Origin: Lagopus muta
Taxonomy: Eukaryota; Chordata; Aves; Galliformes; Phasianidae
Length of the DNA stretch: 64,000 nt
Reading direction: 5' to 3'
Assembly: GCF_023343835.1 (NCBI RefSeq)
Contig: NC_064433.1
Location: forward strand, 75,310,823 to 75,374,822
Shown here piece after piece: positions 44,620 through 55,440 of this stretch. The stretch's first letter is position 1; the number at the start of each line of letters is the position of its first letter. The translations under genes and the position numbers were made by a program. The notes beneath the pieces were generated by a model. It ran no database searches. It was not told where the DNA came from and saw nothing but the letters and a program-made list of their open reading frames with translations.

Positions 44620-44765
44620 AGTTCTTTAAAGACACCAGTTGTCAAGTGAACTAAGGAGGTAGGAGCTCCTAAAAAGTCTGCCAATCTGAAAATGAAGTTC
44701 CTCACTGATCGTATCTAAGCTACTACCTCTAAAAACCACCACTAACTGGCAGATTACATTGTGGG
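44620..44765 (-). repeat. Segment D 3' part, inverted
   Basis: Reverse complement of about 20740-20882. With the preceding Z it repeats the D-Z order of 20.6-21.4 kb on the opposite strand. Confidence 0.8.
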
Positions 44766-45850
44766 TTCCTTACCCAGTGCAGTCTTATTTATAAAAATTT
44801 GGCATTTTTTCTCAACTCTCTCTCTACTAAATGTCATTTTTCAACAAAGTATTTCGTTATCTCCAGAAATAGCTGTTTTCTGAGAAATACCTTACATTTC
44901 CTCTCAAAAATACTAGTCTACACTCATCCAGAGGACATTTTCTCCCAGCAATACCTGTACTGTAAGCAATACTGCACATTTCACCCCAGGAAATCTACTT
45001 TACACTCCTCAATATCACACTTACTCCCATAAAAATGGCTTTTAGTCACAGGTCTACCAGTTTTCTCCCAAAGATGTGTCATATTCCCCCAGAAATGCCA
45101 GCTTATTTATAAAATTAAAGCCTTTTTTCTCAAAATACCAGCTTTCTCACTAATAGTTGTCAGTTTGCAATAATGGTGAAACTTTGGCACAGCTCTGCTA
45201 GGTTTAATGGTGGCACATTGGCACAGCTCTTCTCATTTTATTGGTGACGCATTGCACAGCTCTGCTCGGTTTAATTGTGTAATACTGGCACTGCTGTGTT
45301 GGGTTTAATGGTAGCACAGCTCTATTTGTTTTAATGTTGACACTTTGGCACAGTTCTGGTGGGTTTAACAGTGACACATTGGCAAAACTCTGCTGGGTTT
45401 AATGGTGACACATTGCAGAGCATTTTGGTCAGCCTTTTTGCTTTAGGTCCCTTACCAAGTGCACGTGTATTTAGAAAAATATGGCATTTTTCCCAAAATA
45501 CCAACTCTCTATTAAATGTCAGTTTCCAACAAAGTATGTCCTTATCTCCAGAAATAGCAGTCTCCTGAGAAATACCTTACATTTTCTCTCAAAAATACTA
45601 CTTTACAGTCCTCAAGAGGACATTCTCTCCCATGTGGACCCTATTTTCTCCATCAAGGACCAGTTTTCACACAAAAAATACAACAGTTGCTCTCAAATAG
45701 AAGACATTCTTTCCCAGAATTTCCCTGTTTTCTCCCACAAGTATGTCATTTTCTCCCAGAAATACCACATTTCAGTTGGAAATCTGACTTTTCTTCCAAA
45801 AATATGATGTTTTGTCCCAGAAATACCTGGTTTCTTAGAACTGCCACATG
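44766..45850. repeat. Degenerate 21-bp-monomer minisatellite, block 2
   Basis: Same monomers and same strand as block 1 (TTTTCTCCCA, AGAAATACCA, ATGTGACATT), with strong drift. One exact spacing of 21 bp is visible at about 45731-45752. A 34-bp minisatellite sits inside at 45172-45424. Confidence 0.65.
45172..45424. repeat. 34-bp minisatellite, about 7 units
   Basis: Units of the form GCTCTGCTGGGTTTAATGGT followed by GACACATTGGCACA recur with 33-34 bp spacing (one unit 26 bp). Related single units occur at about 41305-41395. Confidence 0.8.
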
Positions 45851-45869
45851 TGCCCCAAGCTGTGAGGGC

Positions 45870-46765
45870 ACAGTATACATGCCCATGGGATGGAAGCCAT
45901 TCAGAGAGATCTAGAGACGTACTACGGTTTTATGACTTTTGTTATTGGTATTCCACATCATAACACCATGTAGAGCATTGAGAGTTAAAGACTTAATGAT
46001 CTAGTTTCATGGATTGTCAGTATTTCTGGGTACCTGGTTCTCAGAAGAGAAAAAGAACTACATCTTCCAGGAGGCTTGCTGTTCCATTTCTATTTTCCAT
46101 TCAGAAGGAAAAGATAAAAACTCTCTGCAAGTCATAAAACATCTTTTTGTCTTTCCCTTCCTACTCATCTGTGGTTGTGTGCTCCATAGCCACCTCACCT
46201 TCAGCATTAGAGTAAGGCCTTTGGTTTTGGACTCTCCCTCATTTTATTTGGTTTATTAGCCTCAGTCCCAATTATGTTGTATTATATTGTGTTATCTTGC
46301 ATTTCAATGTCATATTTAGTAAATTAACTTTCCTCCTGATTGTTGCCGCTCTTTTGTTTTTGGGCCCAAATCCTATCTCCCGGGCATGGGTCTGTGGGTC
46401 TCCCTGCCCTATTAATCACAGAACTGAGTCAAAGCAGCACATAAACCAGTGACACACCTCCCCACAAACTTTTTTTGGGCCTGTGGGCCTGCTGTTCCCC
46501 TGTCACAGACAGGGATAGATGTAGAGATAACACAGTTTTTAGCATTGGACTTTGGAGAACCTCATGAGGTTCAACAAATCCAAGTACAAGGCCTTGCACG
46601 TGGGCAGAGACAGCCCTCACTACCAGTACAAGCAGGGGGATGAAAGGATTGAGCACTGCCCTGCCAAAAAAGACATGGGACTGGCGGTGGATGGAAAGCT
46701 GGACATGAGACAGCAATGTGCCCTCCCAACCCAGAAAGCCAACCTAACTCAAGACATCAGCCCAT
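45870..46765 (+). mobile_element. CR1 fragment split by an ERVL-type LTR
   Basis: CR1 phrases flank an LTR: GCCATTCAGAGAGATCTAGA on the left (to about 45917) and GAGAACCTCATGAGGTTCAAC on the right (from about 46545). The right piece translates to MRFNKSKYKALHVGR and KKDMGLAVDGKLDM, the post-RT region. It is dead. Confidence 0.75.
45918..46532 (+). mobile_element. Solo LTR, ERVL-type (diverged)
   Basis: Aligns along its length to the LTR at 37694-38190: TATTCCACATCA near 45950, GTGTTATCTTG and TTCCTCC..GATTGTTGCCGCT near 46295-46350, and CCCCTGTCACAGACA near 46497-46511. Ends are approximate because the termini have decayed. Confidence 0.7.
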
Positions 46766-46864
46766 AGCAGACAAATTGAGGAAGTTCTTGGTCATCATAG
46801 AGTGATATCCATCATGTTTTGGCTTTGAGCTTAAAGACAATCATTGATCAGAGAAGAGTTTATT

Positions 46865-47320
46865 TTGTAATCTGTGAGAAACAATCTTAAATGGTAAAAT
46901 TTTATTCCATTAAATTTTGTTGCTGTACAACAGATAGCAGCAGAGGATCTGACAAAACAGTGTCTGACATGGAAATGTATTTGAAGCAAAGATGTAGAAT
47001 TGAACTCCTCCATGCTGGAAAAATTGTATGCATTGACATTCATCAGTGCTTGCTGAACACTTATGTAGACCGAACAGTGGATGTTATCACAAAGTGATGG
47101 GTAGTGCATTTGAGCAGCCTGACAGTGGAGGTGAGTTACCTTCTCTAGTGCAGATTTTTTACAGGCATGTTATGTAGGCTCTTGTTCATCACAGGTGAAA
47201 AAGCATAGCTAATGGTGCTGACTGTTGCAAAAATCTTTTGCAGCTGAGAATTTGCTCTATCAGTGTTATTTTTCTCTTCTACAACTCTGTTGTAGTTTTC
47301 ATGAAAATAAATAGGAGGCA
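46865..47320 (+). mobile_element. Galluhop-like mariner, internally deleted
   Basis: 46930-47095 encodes VSDMEMYLKQRCRIELLH, then IDIHQCLLNTYVDRTVDV: the first helix-turn-helix of a mariner/SETMAR-type transposase. From about 47120 it jumps to the element's 3' end (GCTGAGAATTTGCTCTATC, then AAATAAATAGGAGGCA), so the catalytic domain is deleted. The terminal repeat is cut at 47320 by the ENS-1 provirus LTR. Confidence 0.65.
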
Positions 47321-48170
47321 TGTCTCGCTCCAATTTATAGGAGGGAGAGGAGGTTCTTTTATTATCTATATACCCGGCGTGAGATTAAGAAGCAACGGTT
47401 CAAATGTTGGTCCGACCAGTTTATTACAAATCTTAATCAGGGGGAATGGGGAAGGGGAGAACGGACACTATTATGATTAGGGTAATGGGGGAAGGGAAGG
47501 AGGGTGATAGAAAAGATAGAAAAGAAGAAGCAAGGAGTCTTTATAGGCAGCAAGAGGGACATAGTCACCACCATGGATCCAGCGAGGTTCGTAGTTCAGT
47601 CTTTGATCTTCAGTAGCGGTGGGTCGTCAGGCAGAGTTGTCCTGTTGCCAATGACGACGACCATGGTGATGATGGCCCTTTTTCAATGCTTCAAAGTGGT
47701 TGAGTCAGCTATCTTTGGAGTGACAGCTCAAATCCAAAGTGGTCGAGTCAGCTCTCCTTTGAGTGACAGCTCAAACCCAAGGTGGTTGAGTCAGTTCTCC
47801 TTGCGGTGGCAGCTTCTGGCTCTGGGATCTCAGCAGGAACCTCCTCTGTTCTTATCTTTCTGGCCTTGCCAGCAGATAAGAGGAAGCAGGGAGGCACCAA
47901 CTTGCATCTTGCCTTCGCAAGATACAATGGTATCATCCCCCAACCTTCCATACTTAGCTGGAGCGGTTTGGCCACAGGCCAGATCTTCCGCCAGTGAACA
48001 CTCCTGAGCACTCTCTTCCGCTCTTCTACAGAGCAAGCAGCTCTGGGGGAAGGGGCTTGCAAATGTTCCCAAAGAGATATCGATTGTCACACAGTTAGCA
48101 CCCATCAGCTGCCTCCTTGACAAGTCACTCAGAGTCTTATCACAAGAAAAACCTCAGGAAGCAAGCTTTG

Positions 48171-48214
<44 letters not shown>

Positions 48215-48250
48215 ACAAAAAAAAACACACCACTAAGAAGGATTCTCACA
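47321..48250 (-). mobile_element. ENS-1/Soprano 3' LTR
   Basis: 930 bp, same ends and core as the solo LTR at 16910-17760. TATAAAG is at 47539-47545 and AATAAA at 47420-47425 (minus strand). It differs by a long A-run at about 48174-48213 and by three, not two, ~43-bp U3 repeats at about 47695-47800. Confidence 0.85.
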
Positions 48251-48384
48251 CCACCCCGTGGCTCAAAGATTGCTTGAAATAAAGTATAAGTGACCCTCCA
48301 CGGTGGTGAGGAAAAGGCAGAAAATAAAAAGACAGCAAAGAAGCAAGGGGGGGAAGGAGGAGGGGGAGAAGGGGAAGATAATCG

Positions 48385-48849
48385 TTACACAATTACTACA
48401 AAAGATTTCTTGGGCTTGGTTACAAATGTTGCCCTGATCTGCAGGACTTGTCCATCATCAGTTGAACTGGTTACAAAGTACATGGAGGATACAACACGTT
48501 GTATCAGTTGAATGAAACATGGAATCATACAAGGTACAAACATAAGAGTTGCAACAACACACAGTAGATAAAACAGGATACGTTTGACCCATGGGCCACC
48601 TGGAAGCCAGGAAAAGAAATCAACGTCTAGGCCCTTCCAGGTTTGGACAGGAACATGGGCTATTTTCTGTATACCCTGGGCAATTTGTTTAACAACTTTA
48701 CCATTATCATCAATCTTTAGACAACAATTAGAATCATTGTTTGCCACAGACACCACTCGGTGATATCCCAGGAGTGGTGGCACAAATGTTACATGTTGAA
48801 GAAAATGTAGAAAGTGAAAAGAGACAACCATACACTTAACAATAACCAA
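48385..48849 (-). pseudogene. env: Env transmembrane subunit, C-terminal remnant
   Basis: The 154-codon frame contains a CC pair, then VPVQTWKGLDVDFFSWLPGG and a hydrophobic membrane span (about residues 108-130, ILFYLLCVVATLMF) with cysteines at its inner end (PCMIPCF), typical of retroviral TM. The upstream ectodomain is in other frames with stops, so no functional protein is possible. Assigned by general pattern; no close family named. Confidence 0.6.
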
Positions 48850-49343
48850 TAATAATAAATAGGTAAAACAAACTTAGGTATTTGTGTCAGCTGCTTTCCC
48901 CACCCAGGAACTCCCAGTGTAAGCCAGGATCCAGATGGGAATTCTTCAGTAGAGGTTGTGGTGTTTATGAATAGCCATACAATATTACACTTCAGTTAAT
49001 TCACTAAAAGCATATATAGTCTAATTTGACAACATGTGGACTTGACATGTAATGTTTTCTAAGATCATTTAGTGTCTCAAGAACTTTCCACTTGAGCATT
49101 TCCAAAGCAATTCAAATGCTGAGAGATATAAATATTAGTTTGGCAAGTTCAAGTATTGTTGCAGTCCACAGAACTTTTCACAGGACAGTGTGTGCAGGAT
49201 ACCCCCACAGTACAAACCATCAAAGAAGGGTAATCCCAGAAACATACACATCTCTTATTATAACTTAGACACTTTCCAACAACCATGTTTTGGATGGAAC
49301 TCCTAGAATGGTGTGACACTGAAAAGCGTCAGTGCAAAAGGCT

Positions 49344-50064
49344 TTATGATAGATTTCTTTTGTGACCACATCTAATAGGTATAGATGGGTCCCTTGATTC
49401 ATTTCCCAGTTTGTTAGGAATTTGGAAACACTGTGGAGGAGTTACATGCAAATCATAATCAGTTTGGTAAAAAGGGGTGAAAGAAAGGGTCAAAAGAAAT
49501 GGTATCACTGTGCAGGGAGTACCAGTAAGCCAGGATGACCTGTAAAAACCCTGAACCCAGTTGTGAAGTTTAACAGATCCAAGGACTGATACCAATCATC
49601 ACCCATACCCACAACAACACAAAACATAACACTACTGCAACCAAAAAATGTAATCAAGAGATACATTCAGTATTCAAGCATGATCAAATCTTCAGTATTT
49701 CTGTCACAAAATACAAATAGTTAAAATCAGCTATTAGCCTTTTTGTGTTCTGTCAAGGTCCCACGGGGATCTTCTGTGAAATAAAAACAAGACACCGACT
49801 TGCCCTTATTTGGGCTTTGTTAATAGGGTTAAAAAATGAGGGAACAATCCAGCAAATATTGATCTCATATTCCTTTTTCGGGGTGTCTTTAGCCTTCCAA
49901 AGATATTTGTTAAGGGATCCTGTTAAGGTTAGGGAAACTGGCCTCAGGTTAGCTAAGTCAATCGACACAGTCTGGCCAGGGAGGTAACAGTGTTTCCCTG
50001 GCTTATCAGCTACTGGATCGTGACTCACAGGGATAACCGGCAAGAGGGGTGAGACCTTTAACAA
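49344..50064 (-). pseudogene. Env surface-subunit-like remnant
   Basis: Frames 50064-49753 and 49595-49344 on the minus strand follow the ENS-1 stop. The first shares SHDPVADKPGKH and TLTGSLNKYLWKAK with copy B; the second has scattered cysteines and tryptophans (HNWVQGFYRSSW, PPQCF) as in a surface subunit. Both are short and broken. The call depends on position upstream of the TM remnant. Confidence 0.4.
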
Positions 50065-50164
50065 AAGGTGTTAAATCGAGGATCTTGTTTCCCTTTGTTG
50101 TGAGCTTTCTCATGCATCCACCCTTCACCGCCCCCACCCCGCTCACTTGGGAGGGGCGAAGACT

Positions 50165-51709
50165 TCAGTTTTCTAATGGCTTGGATAGCCGTTCAGGTTC
50201 CCTGGGAGAGACCCTAGGACCTGGGGTTTTGCTTTCCTCAAGATTCTGGAGCTTTTGTTCTGGCCACCAGTTAACTAATTTCTCTAACCTGACAGTGGGT
50301 AATCCATTCATCAAATCTCGTGGAACACCCTTTTGCCAGCCCAGCCTCCAGAGACAATTACGTTTATGATCAATATTTCGCCTACCAATTTTTACTGACA
50401 GTGAGACCCTTCCAGTCCCACTGAGTTTTGAGCTAGGAGGCCTGGGGGCAAGGCTGACTGCTGCAAGTCTTACTTCTCTTGGCTCAAGTTTAGTGGAGGA
50501 AGAAACCACTGGCCCATATTTCCTTCCATAGTTAATTAACTCTTGAGCAACTTCTCCCCACGTCCATACTTTGTTTCCTGACTGCGGATGGTTGGGGGTT
50601 ACAGTTCCTTCTAACAGTGGCCGGGCACTCTCTCCCTGAGGCATTGCCTGTATTTTTCCATGCAGATGAATACCTATAGGTTTTAACGACTCTGGAAGCC
50701 CCCTAATTAAAGCATTCATTCTCTCAGGATCAACAGGCATCATCATAGGTGATTCATGATGCGGCTGCAGTTTTCTATCATACATCATTTGGAGACAAGC
50801 AGCCTTTTGAACACTCTCTACTAACTGATCAACTGTTCCAGTAATGGCAAGAGGGTCTCCCCGTTCTAAAGGGTTGAGACCACCTGCCCAATAGGCAGCC
50901 CTTTGTGTTAAGGACCAGGAAGCACGACTGTTGCCAGTAGTTAAAAATACTCCTGGTCCCCAATAACCTTCTGCTTCCTTTTCTGTTAACCGAATCTGGT
51001 CGCCACCAGTGAGGCTAACCCTCCATACATACTCTGTTTCAGATTCCTTTGGAGAGCAGCTAAAATCTTTCTTCAATTTTGCTAGTTCAGTGGCTGAGAA
51101 AGGAATTTCCTTAACATTCATTTGAGGATCTAGATCCTCACTGTTATCAAATGTATATTCAGTTTTTATCAAAGGACGCATCTGGGCTGGAGAGGCCTCT
51201 AATTTGTCTAACCTAGCCTTCATTTCTTTCAATCCTTCTAGAGGATAGATTTTTTTCTTGAGGCAAACTATGAGTGACACTATCGCTGGCATGTTTACAC
51301 ATTAACAGTTCCTTAAAAGCCGTTTGCAACAAAGTCGAATTACGTTTCTCTCTTTCTGATTGTTCCTCAAGGTTCGCTATTTGATTCTGCAGAGTTTTTA
51401 CCAATTCTTGTGTAACTCTAACCGATTCCTGTAGTGCTTCTATGGTTTGGAGTTCTGCCGAACGTTTTTCATTTCGGAACTCCACGGCAGCTTTTAAAGC
51501 TGCCCCGAGTACGGCACAAATAAACGACTTTCCTTTTCCAGCTCGTGTACGAGCTTCATTCTGTAAGACACTAATGCGGTCCGAAACAACACTCTGCAAA
51601 TTATTTGGCGTGCCCAGTCCACCCCTGACAAAGAGGGACGAGCACCATGCTTTTCTAAAAGGTCAAATAACACATCTTCACTTTTCATACAGGCAATACT
51701 GTTACTCAT
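50165..51709 (-). pseudogene. ENS-1: ENS-1/ERNI-like ORF, copy C, frameshifted
   Basis: Same 1545-nt span as copy B without insertions. A small deletion near 51628 (after MDWAR-equivalent VDWAR) shifts the frame, and a second indel near 51240 restores it. The middle (coiled coil) is therefore in another frame. In the region of the HP1 box the sequence now reads YPLEGL, so PxVxL is lost. The C-terminal 375 codons (51292-50165) are open to the same LEN stop as copy B. It also records the uninterrupted insertion sites of copy B's nested elements. Confidence 0.75.
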
Positions 51710-52410
51710 TTCTTAATATAATGAAAGATCTATACTGAGGGAGGAGGTACACGTATTCAAAAGCTCAGTTACTCCTCACCGCTCCTCCCAGGGAGATACA
51801 CCACACCTAAAGAAATGCAAATGCTCCAATAACGCCTCCCTTTTGTTGACGGGAGCACACAAAGACAAGAAGCTAAAAAAAAAAAAACAAAAAAACAAAA
51901 AAAAAAAAAACACACTGTAAAGACCACACCTAAGTTACAGTTCACTCCTTGCCATTCGAGGAGGTGCACACAGCTCATACCACTCCTCCCTTTCTTTGGG
52001 GGGAGCACAAAAAATGTGAAGCTAAAGCAACACTTTTTAGGTTTCAATAGAGTAAATAAACTTTCTTGGAGAGACACACACGTTTAAGTAACAAAATATC
52101 ACGTCCTCACTTCCTCAAGAGGCGTGTGCATGCAGACACACACACACACACACAAAAAAAAAAAAAAGGTTCAAGTTTCGCACTTCAGTTACCAAATAAC
52201 CATAGAGGTCTTCCCGAGGAGGCACACACGTATTAAACAAAAACTTTTTACAAGAAAGTTTTAAAACTTTAAACTCACAAGGCATTACTTTCAGAGCAAC
52301 CAACATGATAATACCATGGAAACAATGTGGATGAGCTTCATGTAATATCTTCTGCAAATAGTCAAATGTCTGCTTTGAGGTGGATATTCTCTCACTCCCT
52401 CTCAATCTTC
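51710..52410 (-). other. ENS-1 copy C leader with repeated modules
   Basis: On the minus strand the leader contains at least two diverged repeats of a module with CTCCTCC-type tracts and GTGTGCTCCC(C/G), at about 51744-51865 and 51955-52080, plus a weaker third at 52095-52230. Low-complexity A/C tracts lie at 51869-51911 and 52137-52168 ((CA)n). Copies A and B retain only the last module. Confidence 0.5.
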
Positions 52411-53379
52411 TATTGCCATTACTGTTGCCCAGTCAGGATTTTGTGCAGAACATCTCTTGATAGTAATGAGATAGGACTTCATCTAAAGTATTGAGAGTGT
52501 TGCAGGGTCAATACTTTATCCATTGTTCTTAATTGTAAAGCTCCTAAGGACTGCAAAACAGGAAGTGAAAAAACTTCAGTACCTATAAAAACATGATTGT
52601 ATTTGAGTTTTTGAGAGCTCAAGGTCTTACAGTGAAAGACACGGTATAGAGGAAATATCTGCTAAGAGGTGCATGTAGTTATGGGGACACACATACTGCT
52701 TTTTTTTTTTTTTGCTAGCCTTTACTGTTAGGTGTAGAATAAAGATCTCACTTCACCCTCAGTTTGGTTTATTTGAATATCTTAGTGCACCTGTGTTGCT
52801 TCTTTAAAGCTGGAATGAGACGTTTTGCAAAATTAATTGAAAGTCTCTCTTCAACTCTAGGATTACAATTTAATTTTCTGTGAATGTAATACATATTCTT
52901 GGCACAATACCAGAAAGTCTGTGCTTCGCTTAACTACATAAAAATAAAATACAATCTATGAATTGTAAGCATGGCTGACTGCTCCTTGTCACTGACAATG
53001 GAATTGAATTCTCTTTACTAAGTTAGTTTGAGAAGAACTTAAGGTGATTTTTTTTTTTTTTTTTTTTCCTTTTATAATGTTCTGTAGCCTGACCTCATTG
53101 CTCAAACTGAGAATTCAATCAGGTTCACAGTGTCCCTTGTAAATCAGTGAGGCTCTACATCAGTACAGAAAGGAATTCCTGAGTTGATGTTAGGAAAGCT
53201 GAGGTCTTGGGGCATTGTGATAGATCTTGCAGAAGTTCTTGGAAAGCTGGAGCAGAAAATTTGGAAATGGAAGCTGCTGAGTCCCTGCAGAACACTGGAT
53301 GTGCTTTTTTTTTTTCCTCCTTTCTCATTACAGCTGAGATTTTGCTGTCTGCCATGTCTGAGAGGGAGAGGTGGATTTT
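52411..53379. other. Unassigned, AT-rich
   Basis: No gene or named repeat. T-runs at about 52700-52712 and 53049-53068. Confidence 0.5.
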
Positions 53380-53640
53380 TTTAATTTGTACTGTTCCACT
53401 CTACTCTGCACTGGTTCAGCCTCATATTGTGTGCTGTGTACAGTTCTGTGCACCATGGTATTAAAAATACATGAAACTAGTAGAGAGCATTCAAAGGAGG
53501 TCAACAAAGATGAGGAAAGGCCTAGAAGGCAAGACATGAGGAGTGGCTGATGTCCATTTGTTCAGCCTACAATAGAGAAACCCTTCTTCCTCATAGATGT
53601 GCTGAGTGTCTAGGCAGACCATTGAAATCATTTCGCCTTG
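53380..53640 (+). mobile_element. Old CR1 fragment
   Basis: Decayed CR1 between the RT and 3' end: CACTGGTTCAGCCTCATATTG, AGAGCATTCAAAGGAGGTCAACAAAGATGA-like order, then a GAGTGGCTGA phrase. No open frame. Confidence 0.6.
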
Positions 53641-53949
53641 TCTCAGCTAGTACCAAATAAACTATTTTTTTCCTACGGTGCGGTGGGTGCCATGCAAAGA
53701 TCTAGCTTAGTTACCAAAACCAGTGAAGTCATGGTGGTGCACTTTTACTCTGTTAGCACTGCCCTCAAAGTGAATTAACTTGAGTTCTTTCCCATATTTG
53801 CCATGGTTGCATTGCTCATGTTTTTCAAAGCTTCCTCTGAACTTCTTTTGGGCTGAGTTGCACGGTATCCTTTAGAAAGTTTGAAATCAACCTTGAACAT
53901 TCAAATAAATTATGTCACATTTGATGCTTGAAAACACAGACTTGCATAA
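53641..53949. other. Unassigned
   Basis: Short stretch between two CR1 fragments, without a recognisable feature. Confidence 0.4.
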
Positions 53950-54268
53950 GAAGTCACAGAAGTCACCAAGGTTGGAAAAAACCTTCAAGATCATCCAGTC
54001 CAACCATCCACCTATCACCAATAATTCTTACTAAACCATGTCCCTCAACACAAAATCCAAGCATTCCTTGAACATCTCCAGGGCAATGACTCCACCACCT
54101 CCCTGGGCAGCCCATTCCAGTGCTTGACCACTCTTTCAGAAAAGTAGTATTTCCTAACATCCAGCTTAAATCTCCCCTGGCACAACTTGAAGCCATTCCT
54201 TCTAGTTCTATCACTAGTTACACAGGAGAAGAGGCCAATCCCCAGCTCACTACCACCTCCCTTCAGGT
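53950..54268 (-). mobile_element. CR1 3' end
   Basis: Minus-strand CR1 3' terminal 320 bp, similar to 16010-16320: GGTTGGAAAAAACCTTCAAG, CACCACCTCCCTGGGCAG and the Arg/Leu-rich C-terminal codons. Ends cleanly at 54268. Confidence 0.85.
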
Positions 54269-55224
54269 GTCCATTTCACTGATACAGGTTGCTGTAGCAA
54301 ACATCTCATGTCCAATTGAACAGATTTTTGTCTCTGTCTGCCATAAGAGTTTTCACATCAAATATTCCTGAGGCAGAACCTTCAAAAACCTAACGAACAC
54401 CTCAGTAGCACTTGAGGGGTACAGAGCAAAAATATCAGCAAAATCCCACAGGACTTAAAATACTAAGAAAAAAAATCCCTCCTCACATACTTATATATGT
54501 GACTGATTTTTCAAAGTCTTCTGCCATACGGTATTTCCCTTTTGGCTTCACCAGCACTTGTCAGCCATGAAATATGGTGCTTTAGAAATCAAATTCTTAC
54601 GGATTTGTTCTAGAAAACCATGGGCCATTCTGGATGTTAAGAAAGCTAAATATCATGATTACTTTCAGAAGCGTCTGTAAAATGTAAATGAGAAACCTGA
54701 GATCCAGCCTGCTCTTGATCATATGATCAACAACCATTTCTGTTAACATTTGTATGAAGTGAATCTACCCGTCATGGTATTCAATCCAGGATGATAGATC
54801 ATTATAGCAAATTTCTTAGGAAAGCAGAACCCATGGCATAATTTATTCCATTAAAATATTAAGCAAAACTGTAGATGTTTTACATGAAAATGTTTCTAAA
54901 TAACTCGAAGTTATTTTTCAAGTGAGTAGCATCAAACTAAAGGTTAAAGCTAAGCAATAATTCAGTAAGCAACTCCATTTTGAAATAAAAACTTTATCAG
55001 TAATTGTACTATTGGGATTTAAGTATGATCAAAGATACAAATCTAGTCCTAAGAACCATGGAGTTCTGCAAGCTTTCACTTACAGTAACTCCTTTTCCAT
55101 ACTGTATAATTAATGACAATACATATACAACAGATACAGATGCTTTAATTATGAAACATACCAAAGAGTTCAGCTAAGCAAGTTACTATAACAAAAGAGA
55201 ATAGGTAGAATGCTTACCTGTGTC
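54269..55224. other. AT-rich, no gene
   Basis: Nothing recognisable. Confidence 0.5.
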
Positions 55225-55440
55225 CCAGGCTTGCTACAAAACTCAAAAGGAGGGATCTCCAAAAAGAGATCCTTCCCCACTGGTGGTCAGGTCTTAAACG
55301 GGTCTAGGAGAGGTGAAGTCAGGCTCCACCCCTTCCAGCAGCACAGGTGAATTGCTTTCACTTGTGCTCCCAGGTTGACTCATTGCTCACCTCTGGTGAT
55401 CAATCAGAGGATCAGGCTGTGATTCAGCAGTTCCCATACA
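55225..55440 (-). repeat. Interspersed repeat related to unit Y end
   Basis: Diverged match to 13970-14140 (reverse of Y 4140-4330): AGAGATCC, TGCTTTCAC(T/C)TGTGCTCCCA, CAGGCTGTGAT. It is a dispersed member of the same unnamed family. Confidence 0.65.

Larger units (their letters stand above)
47321..52410 (-). mobile_element. ENS-1/Soprano provirus copy C
   Basis: Read on the minus strand: leader (52410-51710), ENS-1 gene (51709-50165), env remnants (about 50064-48385), 3' LTR (48250-47321). No pol domain is visible between ENS-1 and env, nor a 5' LTR at the right end, so the copy is incomplete. It sits in a mariner terminal repeat at 47320. Confidence 0.8.

Noticed and set aside
44799..45914. 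Frames rich in S, F, K and Q across the minisatellites
   Set aside because: They arise from the 21-bp monomers and shift frame with each indel.
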